Shown here: positions 44,371-51,704 of the stretch, one piece after another
Position numbering within the stretch: the stretch's first letter is position 1
Layout: the number at the start of each line of letters is the position of its first letter
Notes under the pieces: generated by a model
The model's database searches: none
What the model was told of the DNA's origin: nothing
The model's input: the letters and a program-made list of their open reading frames with translations, nothing else
Made by a program: the position numbers and the translations under genes
Assembly: GCA_947587615.1 (NCBI GenBank)
Contig: CANPYC010000010.1
Location: forward strand, 1 to 61,221
DNA: 61,221 nt
Direction: 5' to 3'
From: Candidatus Gastranaerophilales bacterium
Lineage (GTDB): Bacteria; Cyanobacteriota; Vampirovibrionia; Gastranaerophilales; Gastranaerophilaceae

Positions 44371-45713
44371 TATTTTCGATAAATTAATCCTATAAGAGTA
44401 TTTTCAAAGTTTTTTAAAACAGCTTTTCTTTTTGGCGAGTTTTGAATGATAATTGCAAATATTGCGTTTTTACCTTTTTTTGTTGTAAAGGTGCCCGCAA
44501 TTGAGGACATGTTAGACAGTGTTCCTGTTTTTGCTCTTATGTTATTTTCCAAAAACAAAAGTCTGTCTTTTAAAGTGCCTTGATTTGCCGTTGCTAAAAG
44601 ATTTTTATAATTTTCATCTTTGAACAATTCTTTTAAAAGTTTTACGTAAATTTCCGTATTTATAAGATTGTATCTGGAAACCCCGCTTCCATCGGCGATT
44701 TTTACATCACTTGTTATTAAATCTTTATATGTATCATAAAACATATTTATAGCATCATCAAGACTTGCACTTTTTGAATAGTTAATATATTTTGCACCTG
44801 CAACCTTGAATACAACTTCGGCGCTGAAGTTGTCGGAGTTGTGGAGAATATTTCTTGATATATCCGCTATGTTATGAGAAACAGAAGCAATTTTTTGAGC
44901 ATTTGAAGGTATTTTTTTAACCCCAAAAGGTTTATTATAAATTATACTATTCTTCTCGAGTGCTTTTTGCATTTTAACCCTGAAAGCAATTTCGGGTGTT
45001 AAAACAGGCAGGGTTATTAGTTCGTCCTGTGCCACCGTCCCCGAAAAAACTATAATCGGAATTTTTCCATTATTATTTTTTGTAATTTTAATTTGTTGAC
45101 TATTGCCGAGCTTTAGTTCGTTAATTACGGGGATTTTATAGACACCGTCTTGAATAATTTCAACTCTTGTTGATAAACTTGAGCGTTTGATTAATATTTG
45201 AGAAAAGTTGTTATCAATAATATAAGGTGTTATTGGTCTTGAATTTGGCCAGATGTCATCTTCCATCCAACCGGAAGGATAGGGAGCTTTATCAATTATT
45301 GTATCGTCAATAAAGATATTTTTAATGTTTTGAGCTTTAATTTTTGATAAAGCTAAGGTGAATAATTTGTTTAAATCGCTTTGAGTGAGCAGCGTATCAG
45401 CCGATAATTTTAAATAAAGATTGTTGTTGTTATCTTTGAATAATGCCGTTTCAAATTCGTAATCCTTACCAAGCGTTTTATACGAGCTTCCAAAAGTTAA
45501 AACTTTCAGAATACTTGCAGGGTTTAGAAGCTTTTTTTCATCTCTTTTATAGATAACTTCGTCATTGTTAAAATTTTCAATATCGATACTAACTGTTGAT
45601 TTTGTTTCAAAGTCTGAGTCTTTAATATATTTTGTTATACTGTTAGCGTTTACCTGAGGAGTTATTAGAAAAAGTAAAAAAATTATCCGCAATATTAAAA
45701 AATATTTTTTCAT
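44367..45713 (-). CDS. dacB: D-alanyl-D-alanine carboxypeptidase/endopeptidase, PBP4 type (S13)
   Basis: The 448-aa protein has a signal peptide (FLILRIIFLLFLITPQVNA), the nucleophile motif NPASILKVLTFGS (SxxK), the second motif HNSDNFSAEVVFKVAG (SxN) and the third motif RAKTGTLSNMSSIAGTF (KTG). Together these mark the S13/PBP4 family, which trims peptidoglycan pentapeptides and cross-links in the periplasm. Length is normal. It follows leuC by 22 nt on the same strand, so it may be read from the same transcript. Its end overlaps the patatin stop. Confidence 0.92.
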   Translation of the reverse strand: MKKYFLILRIIFLLFLITPQVNANSITKYIKDSDFETKSTVSIDIENFNNDEVIYKRDEKKLLNPASILKVLTFGSSYKTLGKDYEFETALFKDNNNNLYLKLSADTLLTQSDLNKLFTLALSKIKAQNIKNIFIDDTIIDKAPYPSGWMEDDIWPNSRPITPYIIDNNFSQILIKRSSLSTRVEIIQDGVYKIPVINELKLGNSQQIKITKNNNGKIPIIVFSGTVAQDELITLPVLTPEIAFRVKMQKALEKNSIIYNKPFGVKKIPSNAQKIASVSHNIADISRNILHNSDNFSAEVVFKVAGAKYINYSKSASLDDAINMFYDTYKDLITSDVKIADGSGVSRYNLINTEIYVKLLKELFKDENYKNLLATANQGTLKDRLLFLENNIRAKTGTLSNMSSIAGTFTTKKGKNAIFAIIIQNSPKRKAVLKNFENTLIGLIYRKY

Positions 45714-45735
45714 TTTTGTTTAAAACTCCTTTGGC

Positions 45736-47010
45736 TTATAATTCCTCAGGGCTTGCTATTCTTCCTTTTATGGCGCTTGCTGCTGCAATATAGGGACTTG
45801 CAAGGTAAATTTTTGAGTCTGTATGACCCATTCTACCGACAAAGTTTCTGTTTGTAGTTGAAATACAGACTTCTTCGGGTGCTAAAATTCCGCAATGACC
45901 GCCAAGACAAGGCCCGCAAGTCGGGGTTGATATTGCAACATTAGCTTCAAGTAATGTTTGATAATAACCAAGCTCGATTGATTTTAAAATTATATCTTGA
46001 GTGGCAGGAAAAACAATTGCTCTTACATCGGGATGGACTTTTCTTCCTTTAAAGATTTCTGCTGCAGCTTTGATATCTTCTAATCTTCCGTTTGTACAGC
46101 TTCCTATTACAACCTGATTGATTTTTATATTGTCTTGAATTGCCTTGCTTATAGGGTGTGTATTTTCAGGCAGGTGCGGATAAGCAACCATGGGTTCAAT
46201 TTTTGATACATCATAGCTGATAACTTTTTCAAAAACTGCGTCCTCGTCACTTTTTAAAAACAGCGGCTTTCTAAGGGAGCGGTTTTTCAGATATTCTTTT
46301 GTTGTTTCGTCAGGCTCTATTATTCCGTTTTTAGCTCCCGCTTCAATTGCCATATTGCAGATTGTAAATCTTCCATCCATATTCATTGATTTAATGGCAC
46401 TGCCCGAGAACTCTAAAGTCTTATACAAAGCGCCGTCAACCCCAATATCACCTATGAGATAAAGAATTAAATCTTTTGCACTTACATATTTGTTTAATTC
46501 TCCGTCAAATATTACTTTTATTGTTGAAGGCACTTTAAACCAAGTAGAGCCTGAAGCCATAGCGCAGCCTAAATCGGTTGAACCAACCCCTGTTGAAAAA
46601 GCCCCGAGTGCCCCATAAGTACAGGTATGAGAGTCTGCACCTATTATTAAATCGCCTGCGGTTACTATTCCTTTTTCAGGAAGAAGTGCATGTTCTATTC
46701 CCATTGTTCCGACGTCAAATTTGTGCGTCAAGTCCTGCTCTTTTGTAAAATCTCTTAAAGCTTTTGCCTGAATAGCAGATTTGATATCTTTATTCGGTAC
46801 AAAGTGATCAGGTACAAGTACGACACGTGATTTATCAAATACGTTTTTTGCACCTGTTTTTTTAAATTCTTCAATTGCGATAGGACCTGTAATATCGTTT
46901 GCCAATGCAATATCGATATTTGCTTCAATTAAATCTCCTGCTTGAGTGTAAACTCTGTCAGAGTGAAGGGCGAAGATTTTTTCCGTTATTGTCATCGGCT
47001 TTTTAGACAT
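45736..47010 (-). CDS. leuC: 3-isopropylmalate dehydratase large subunit
   Basis: The 424-aa aconitase-family protein contains GADSHTCTYGALGAFSTGVG, the Cys of VIGSCTNGRLEDIKAA and STPTCGPCLGGHCGILAPEE, giving the three cysteines of the [4Fe-4S] cluster, and the tail TTNRNFVGRMGHTDSKIYLA. The short, archaeal-like form of about 420 residues is used by LeuC or homoaconitase relatives. It isomerises 2-isopropylmalate to 3-isopropylmalate in leucine synthesis together with a small subunit (LeuD), which is not next to it here. The 63-aa Cys protein lies 3 nt upstream. Confidence 0.9.
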   Translation of the reverse strand: MSKKPMTITEKIFALHSDRVYTQAGDLIEANIDIALANDITGPIAIEEFKKTGAKNVFDKSRVVLVPDHFVPNKDIKSAIQAKALRDFTKEQDLTHKFDVGTMGIEHALLPEKGIVTAGDLIIGADSHTCTYGALGAFSTGVGSTDLGCAMASGSTWFKVPSTIKVIFDGELNKYVSAKDLILYLIGDIGVDGALYKTLEFSGSAIKSMNMDGRFTICNMAIEAGAKNGIIEPDETTKEYLKNRSLRKPLFLKSDEDAVFEKVISYDVSKIEPMVAYPHLPENTHPISKAIQDNIKINQVVIGSCTNGRLEDIKAAAEIFKGRKVHPDVRAIVFPATQDIILKSIELGYYQTLLEANVAISTPTCGPCLGGHCGILAPEEVCISTTNRNFVGRMGHTDSKIYLASPYIAAASAIKGRIASPEEL

Positions 47011-47013
47011 GTT

Positions 47014-47205
47014 TTATTTTCCTTGTTTTGCTTTAATTTCCAATACGTTGTTGTGAGCTATAACATAAGCTGCACAAGTTTTTGTGCTTGAAACATACCA
47101 TGCGCAGTTTTCCTGCAAACAAATTCGATAATCATTTGTACCCGCAGACAGTAAGGGACAGTAGGGAATTTTTTTCTTGCTTGTAGCTTGAGGTGTGTCG
47201 GTCAT
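47014..47205 (-). CDS. small cysteine-containing hypothetical protein
   Basis: The 63-aa protein reads KKKIPYCPLLSAGTNDYRIC, then LQENCAWYVSSTKTCAAYVI, with four cysteines placed as if to bind a metal or an iron-sulfur cluster. No known family is certain. GAGAGAG precedes the ATG. It is placed between an NfnA-like iron-sulfur flavoprotein gene (10 nt upstream) and leuC, which encodes another iron-sulfur protein, 3 nt downstream, so a role with one of them or as a small zinc protein is possible. This is inference from context only. Confidence 0.65.
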   Translation of the reverse strand: MTDTPQATSKKKIPYCPLLSAGTNDYRICLQENCAWYVSSTKTCAAYVIAHNNVLEIKAKQGK

Positions 47206-47215
47206 TTCTCTCTCC

Positions 47216-48076
47216 TTATACAGTTGTATTTTCTAATTCTATACCTTTTTTAATAAGGTTGCACTTTGTTTCGTCGCATTTTTTTTCTTCGGATTTATAT
47301 ATTTTTGTTCTGTTTATTACTTCATCAAAGTCAATTAAATGAGCGTCAAAATCGGGACCATCAACGCAGGCAAATTTAACTTTCCCGCCTACCGTTAAAC
47401 GGCATGCTCCGCACATTCCCGTGCCATCAACCATTATCGGGTTCATTGAAGCTTCGGTTCTAATTTTATAGGGTCTTGTAAGCTCTGCAACCGCTCTCAT
47501 CATAGGCATTGGACCTACGGCTATGACATAGTCTACTTTTTCATTTTTGATTATTTCTTTTGCAACGTTTGTTGTAAAGCCTTTAATACCGTAACTTCCG
47601 TCATCCGTTGTAATATGAAGGGCTGAGCATGCGTTTTTCATTTTATCTTCCCAGAAGATTAAGTCTTTTGTTCTTGCACCCATAACCATGTGAACTTTGT
47701 TTCCGGCTTCTTTGAATGCTTTTGCTATTAAATAGCAGGGTGCAGCGCCATAACCGCCCGCAACACAAATTACGGTTCCGTATTTTTCAACATGTGTCGG
47801 AACTCCTAAGGGCCCTACGATATCTTCAATATAGTCGCCGACATCAAGCGTGGCTAATTTTTTTGTAGTATAGCCTACAGCCATATAAACAATTGTTAAA
47901 ATTTCGTTTTGTCTATCGTAATCAGCAATTGTGAGGGGTATTCTTTCGGAATTTTTATCCGTTCTAAGAATTATAAATTGACCTGCTTTAGCGTTTCTTG
48001 TTATGAAAGGAGCTTTCACTCTGATTTCAAATTGATTTTGGCACAGTTCCTTTTTATATAGAATTTCATAACCCAT
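47216..48076 (-). CDS. NfnA/SudB-like FAD/NAD-binding flavoprotein with [2Fe-2S] site
   Basis: I chose ATG 48076 (MGYEILYKKELCQN) because GGAGG lies 8 nt before it; a longer frame to 48139 adds an unlikely 21 residues. The protein of about 286 aa has a ferredoxin-reductase FAD domain (AGQFIILRTDKNSERIPLTI), an NAD domain (GTVICVAGGYGAAPCYLIAK) and a C-terminal iron-sulfur block DGTGMCGACRLTVGGKVKFA followed by CVDGPDFDAHLID, the Asp/Cys set known from NfnA. NfnA moves electrons between NADH, ferredoxin and NADPH with partner NfnB, which is not adjacent. A PyrK (dihydroorotate dehydrogenase) role is less likely without pyrD nearby. Confidence 0.85.
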   Translation of the reverse strand: MGYEILYKKELCQNQFEIRVKAPFITRNAKAGQFIILRTDKNSERIPLTIADYDRQNEILTIVYMAVGYTTKKLATLDVGDYIEDIVGPLGVPTHVEKYGTVICVAGGYGAAPCYLIAKAFKEAGNKVHMVMGARTKDLIFWEDKMKNACSALHITTDDGSYGIKGFTTNVAKEIIKNEKVDYVIAVGPMPMMRAVAELTRPYKIRTEASMNPIMVDGTGMCGACRLTVGGKVKFACVDGPDFDAHLIDFDEVINRTKIYKSEEKKCDETKCNLIKKGIELENTTV

Positions 48077-48160
48077 TAAAACTTCCTCCAATAAGTTTTT
48101 AATAAAATAATAATATATTAAAAATATTTCTTTGTACAATCTGATAAGTAATGTTAATTT

Positions 48161-48649
48161 TTAAATAATGTATTTTTGTAAAATTAATTTTTTTAAAGCT
48201 TTCGCATGAAGTGCATTCGGTTCAATTGTCAGTAATTTTTCTAAGCTTTCTAAGGCGCCGTGGTAATCTTTTAATTTCTTTTTTGCTGCCGCAAGAGCAA
48301 ATAGTGCGTCAATAAATTTTTCATCAAGACTCAAGGCGCAATTTAAGTCATCAACCGCTTTTAGAATTTCTTTTTCGCTTGAATTGTTTTTTTCCAAAAT
48401 TATTTTAGCCCTGTTGTAGTAAGCGTCCGTCATTTTAGGATTTAGTTTAATTGACTTTGTATAATCAAGCATGGCTTCATCAAGTTTATTGAGTGCATGA
48501 TGGCAAGCGGCTCTATAAAAATAGGATATTTCAAAATCGTTTTTAAGTTGTATTGATTGATTTATAAGCTCTATTGCTTTATTGTATTCGGCGTTTTGAA
48601 AACAAAATATGCCTTCATCCAGATATTCTTTATATGTTTGTGTTTCCAT
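48161..48649 (-). CDS. tetratricopeptide-repeat protein
   Basis: The start ATG 48649 (METQTYKEYLDEG) is preferred over 48679 because AAGGAAA lies 8 nt before it. About 162 residues contain four TPR units: YLDEGIFCFQNAEYNKAIEL, ISYFYRAACHHALNKLDEAM, DAYYNRAKIILEKN and DALFALAAAKKKLKDYHGAL. There is no signal peptide or extra domain, so it is a cytosolic scaffold with unknown partners. It lies 84 nt upstream of the NfnA-like gene on the same strand. Confidence 0.85.
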   Translation of the reverse strand: METQTYKEYLDEGIFCFQNAEYNKAIELINQSIQLKNDFEISYFYRAACHHALNKLDEAMLDYTKSIKLNPKMTDAYYNRAKIILEKNNSSEKEILKAVDDLNCALSLDEKFIDALFALAAAKKKLKDYHGALESLEKLLTIEPNALHAKALKKLILQKYII

Positions 48650-48832
48650 TATTAATATTTCCTTAGCATATTTTAACATATAAATATTTAATAGTTGAAT
48701 TTAATTTATGTTTGAGTTATATTTTGTGTGTAAATAATTGTAAAGGTGTTGTTAATAAAAAGGCAAAAAATAATCTTCACCGGTTTTATAAAATTGTAAA
48801 TTTGTAATATTTAACATAGAAAGGTTAATTAT

Positions 48833-49252
48833 ATGGAATTTCATCCTATTCAAGCATTCAAAGAAATGCCAGCTAAGAAAAAAGCTGCCGTTGTTGCAGG
48901 TACTGCTGTTGCCGTTGGTACGGTTGCTCTAACTGCCGCTGCTTACTCTAAAGGTAAAACAGGTAAACTTAATCTTGACGAAGTAACTTTATCTAATTAC
49001 AAAAAAGCAGGCAAAGTAAAAGAAAATGGAGAACTTAAATTCTTCACAAGATTAAAAGAAGGTTTCAAATCTATCGGCAAATCAATTACAAGTTTAGGTA
49101 AGAAGACTAATAAAGAAACTCCTGAAAAAACTCCAGCTGAAACTCCTGCAAAACCTGCAACTCCTGCAACTCCAGAAGTAAAACCTGAAACTGTTGAAGT
49201 AAAACCTGAAACTGTTGAAGTAAAACCTGAAGCTGTTGAAGTTGAAGCTTAA
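48833..49252 (+). CDS. small hypothetical protein with one hydrophobic helix and Pro/Glu tandem repeats
   Basis: The 139-aa protein starts MEFHPIQAFKEMPAKKKA and has one hydrophobic Ala/Val segment (VVAGTAVAVGTVALTAAAY), a charged middle part and a C-terminal tail of Pro, Glu and Thr with three near-identical heptad units EVKPETV encoded by 21-bp DNA repeats (49175-49237). AGAAAGG lies about 8 nt before the ATG and a strong terminator follows. The codon pattern is richer in highly used codons (GCT, AAA, GTT) than most neighbours, which may point to high expression. The family is not recognised. It could be a small membrane-anchored or surface protein. Confidence 0.7.
   Translation: MEFHPIQAFKEMPAKKKAAVVAGTAVAVGTVALTAAAYSKGKTGKLNLDEVTLSNYKKAGKVKENGELKFFTRLKEGFKSIGKSITSLGKKTNKETPEKTPAETPAKPATPATPEVKPETVEVKPETVEVKPEAVEVEA
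49175..49237 (+). repeat. three tandem 21-bp coding repeats
   Basis: Three consecutive 21-bp units start GAAGTAAAACCTGAA; the third differs by one base (GCT for ACT). They encode EVKPETV, EVKPETV and EVKPEAV in the tail of the 48833 gene. Copy number could change by slippage. Confidence 0.85.
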
Positions 49253-49280
49253 GCTAAGAAATATAACTTATAATAATTTT

Positions 49281-49309
49281 AAAAGCACACTCATTAAAAG
49301 TGTGCTTTT
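49281..49309 (+). terminator. intrinsic terminator, works in both directions
   Basis: AAAAGCACAC and GTGTGCTTTT form a perfect 10-bp stem with a 9-nt loop, with A and T runs on the two sides. It lies between the 139-aa gene and the convergent DJ-1/PfpI gene. Confidence 0.88.
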
Positions 49310-49395
49310 AATTTTGCTTTATTACCCCATTATCCAATTACTTTATTACTCAATTGAATATTTTTTGATATTTTTAGCCCTAAATTTATTTTTTA

Positions 49396-50058
49396 TCACT
49401 CGCCTAATTTTTCTATAATTTTTTCAGCAATTAAAGTTGCACTGTTTTGATTTTGCCCTGTAATAATATTTTTATCAACTTCAACATGCTCCATCCAAGG
49501 TTTTGCTTCAATAAATTCTGCACCAAGACTTCTGATTTTATCCTCAAGCAAAAACGGTAAAAATTCTCCCAATTTTACAATATGTTCTTCTTTATTTGTA
49601 AAAGAAGTTACTTTTTTGTTTTTTAAAATCGAGCTGCCTTCTGCATCTTTTGCACTTACAAGAGCAACAACTCCATGACAGATTGCAGATATTATTTTAT
49701 TTTTATTATAGAAATATTCAACAATATTTTTAACATTTTCATCAAAAGCAAGGTCAAACATCGGACCATGACCTCCGGGGAAATAAACTGCATCAAATTT
49801 ATCAATATCAACTTCATCTAATTTAACTGTTTGGCGCAATATTTGAATACATGTATCCCATTCAATCGGGTTTGAACAAGACATTGAATTTTCATCAACG
49901 GGAGATACGCCGCCAAGAGGGCTTGCAACTAAAATTTCATAACCTGTTTTGTCAAAAATTAAATAGGGAATTGCAAATTCTTCTAAGTATACCCCTGTAT
50001 CTTTAATTTTATCATTGCCTTTTGAATTTGTTGTGATAATTAAAATTTTTTTATTCAT
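49396..50058 (-). CDS. DJ-1/PfpI (type 1 glutamine amidotransferase-like) family protein
   Basis: The 220-aa protein resembles Hsp31-like members: an N-terminal GVYLEEFAIPYLIFDKTGYE with the conserved Glu, the oxyanion block DAVYFPGGHGPMFDLAFDEN, and the nucleophile elbow ISAICHGVVALVSA with Cys followed by His. Such proteins act as glyoxalase III, deglycase or chaperone; the exact substrate is open. It stands alone on the minus strand with terminators or empty DNA on both sides, suggesting its own promoter. Confidence 0.88.
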   Translation of the reverse strand: MNKKILIITTNSKGNDKIKDTGVYLEEFAIPYLIFDKTGYEILVASPLGGVSPVDENSMSCSNPIEWDTCIQILRQTVKLDEVDIDKFDAVYFPGGHGPMFDLAFDENVKNIVEYFYNKNKIISAICHGVVALVSAKDAEGSSILKNKKVTSFTNKEEHIVKLGEFLPFLLEDKIRSLGAEFIEAKPWMEHVEVDKNIITGQNQNSATLIAEKIIEKLGE

Positions 50059-50411
50059 AATTTTTTCCTTTTAAAAAATTATATAAATAAATTTAATGGT
50101 TTTAATTATTCACCAGGGCATTTTTAAGACTAAATTTTTTGGATGTGAAATTTAAATTTTAAAATTTATGCGGGTAATTTAAGCTAATGTTTGAATTATT
50201 TAGAAGTATCACCCCTCAAACATTAACTTTTGTAAAAATTTAATGAAATTTTTTATTAATTTTCTGTTGTCCATGCTCTAAATAAGCGAACTTTTGAAAA
50301 ATCATTTTAGGCTCTATGATAGGGTTTTAGTTTTTTATGGAGTAAAAACATGAAAACCAGTAATCCATCACTTAATTTTTTTATGTGGTATGATTAAATA
50401 ATGAATTAAAT
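50059..50411. other. gene-free stretch with a 10-bp inverted repeat and a 15-codon frame
   Basis: TAATGTTTGA (50185-50194) and TCAAACATTA (50216-50225) form a 10-bp inverted repeat with a 21-nt spacer, a possible operator or weak hairpin. A frame of 15 codons (50350-50397, MKTSNPSLNFFMWYD) has GGAG 7 nt before its ATG and ends just before the 69-aa gene; it could be a leader peptide, but this is weak. Nothing else is seen. Confidence 0.35.
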
Positions 50412-50429
50412 ATGTTAGGAATAGATATA

Positions 50430-50621
50430 ATGAACAAAAAAGAAAATTATTTAATCTTTAAAGCAGGTGAAAAAGAATTTAGAGTTGATAGAGATAGATT
50501 ATTCTTTATTGCTTCAAGACTTGTTAATCATGATATAACAAATGAAGAAGAATTGCATGATGTTATGGAAAGATTTAAGTTATATGATGAATATTTTTTA
50601 AGCAATGTTAATAGAATATAG
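50430..50621 (+). CDS. small hypothetical protein
   Basis: ATG 50430 is preferred to 50412 because AGGA lies 9 nt before it. The 63 residues read MNKKENYLIFKAGEKEFRVD, then a helix-forming RDRLFFIASRLVNHDITNEE, then a charged LHDVMERFKLYDEYF. No family is recognised. It has good amphipathic patterning and a ribosome site, so it is likely real. It lies at the edge of a large gene-free, repeat-rich stretch, which may mean it belongs to a formerly mobile or degraded region. Confidence 0.55.
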   Translation: MNKKENYLIFKAGEKEFRVDRDRLFFIASRLVNHDITNEEELHDVMERFKLYDEYFLSNVNRI

Positions 50622-50652
50622 AAATTAGGCGAACTTTAGAAGATAGCTCTAA

Positions 50653-50704
50653 GCCGTAGGGTGGATTTCCACCATTTATCAAAGTCTGTCCGTGGTAATT
50701 ATTC
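50653..50704 (+). repeat. composite dispersed repeat: palindromic head plus tail
   Basis: It starts GCCGTAGGGTGGATTTCC, then CACCATTTATCAAAG and CCGTGGTAATTATTC. Same head-tail order as 35835-35775 on the minus strand, with a shortened palindrome. Confidence 0.6.
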
Positions 50705-50727
50705 ACCCTAACATACAGTTTTAGGGT

Positions 50728-50745
50728 GGTAGACTAAAGTCTACC
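50728..50745. repeat. palindromic repeat GGTAGACT-AA-AGTCTACC
   Basis: Perfect 8-bp arms around AA, flanked by AGGGT and CCT. Related to the head of the composite repeat. Confidence 0.7.
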
Positions 50746-50779
50746 CTGCAATTATCATTCTGCATCGTAGTATCCGTAG

Positions 50780-50797
50780 GGTGGACTTTAGTCCACC
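50780..50797. repeat. palindromic repeat GGTGGACT-TT-AGTCCACC
   Basis: Perfect 8-bp arms around TT, preceded by CCGTA. A lone head of the composite repeat family without the tail. Confidence 0.7.
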
Positions 50798-50866
50798 AAG
50801 CTTAGAGCCAAAACATACAAACATTGTGCAATAAATCGCCCGCCAAGGAGAGCGGAAGCACAAACT

Positions 50867-50982
50867 ATGAGCTTTCGTTGAACCCGTTAAATGCGAGGAG
50901 CAAGAAGCGCACCGCAGCTGAGGGTGGAAACGTAAAGCGATGAGCTTTCGTTGAACCCGTTAAATGCGAGGAGCAAGAAGCG
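50867..50982 (+). repeat. 43-bp direct repeat, two copies with 73-bp period
   Basis: Copies at 50867-50909 and 50940-50982 are identical over 43 bp, starting ATGAGCTTTCGTTGAACC and ending GCAAGAAGCG. The bases before each copy (50847-50866 and 50919-50939) are also alike (GAGAGCGGAAGC against GAGGGTGGAAAC), so the true unit is about 73 bp. Confidence 0.85.
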
Positions 50983-51240
50983 ATAAGCTTAGATTTTCAA
51001 ACAAGTAAACATAGCTAGAGACATAACGTCAATAAACCTGTATATTCAAGGAGGCTTGCGAAGCAACTAAAACCAACAGGTTTTAAAAAAGAGTGCTAAG
51101 CCTGCGAGGTGCGCTCTAGTCCAAGAGAGTGCAAAATGAAAAATGAATAAATACACCCGTGACAATCTTACTTAATGTGTACTCGCTTCAAGTGTAACGG
51201 CAGACTGAAGGCTGCAATACTTCCTTGTTTCAAGGTTAAA

Positions 51241-51267
51241 GATTACTGCGCTGACGCTCGCAATGAC
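51241..51267 (-). repeat. dispersed 27-bp repeat (GTCATTGCGAGCGTCAG type)
   Basis: On the minus strand it reads GTCATTGCGAGCGTCAGCGC and then AGTAATC. It matches 41147-41173 at 23 of 27 positions. Intergenic repeats beginning GTCATTGCGAG are common in several bacterial groups. Confidence 0.6.
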
Positions 51268-51704
51268 GGTGGAGGGGGTAAGTGTTATAAGCTCTAAGAT
51301 TACCAAGGGTTTATTTGGTTTATCGTAAATTTAAGTCGGATATTAATACTACACTAATGCAACGATGCGGAGTTATATATTCCAAGTTTAAATATTGCCA
51401 GGGGTTTAGTTATGGTTTTATTTGTTGGTTTTATTAAATTTGTTATACATGAGTTAATTTTAAATCAGTATGTATTTATACATATTTGATAATTTGCACT
51501 TTTGTTGATTGTTCATCTATACTTACTATTTTTTAATACTAAAGCAATTTAAATTACATTAAAATAAAAATTCTGTTTTATTATGGATAAATAAAGCAAA
51601 GATACTTAGAGAGAATCCCAAAGAGAAAAAAAGATGAATTATAATAATTATAACCATCAAAAAACTATCAAAATTTTTGTGTTTTTAAGGTTTATTTCAG
51701 CTTA

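Larger units (their letters stand above)
50622..51704. other. 1.1-kb gene-free, repeat-rich stretch
   Basis: No credible gene is present. The left part holds the composite repeat (50653-50704), two strong palindromes (50728-50745 and 50780-50797) and a 43-bp direct repeat (50867-50909 and 50940-50982). The middle holds the inverted copy of the 27-bp repeat (51241-51267). Base composition in 50800-51300 is clearly less AT-rich than the surrounding genes. The right end (51450-51704) is plain AT-rich DNA beyond the tolC-like gene. Confidence 0.6.

Noticed and set aside
48077-48139. Longer N-terminus of the NfnA-like protein
   Set aside because: The added residues are hydrophobic filler without a ribosome site, while GGAGG lies at the right distance before ATG 48076.
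50350-50397. 15-codon frame with GGAG before its ATG as a leader peptide of the 50430 gene
   Set aside because: No attenuator hairpin or run of regulatory codons is visible; kept only as a remark in the intergenic entry.
50820-51000. CRISPR array
   Set aside because: Only two copies of the 43-bp unit exist, the sequence between them is itself a drifted repeat, and no cas gene is in the window.
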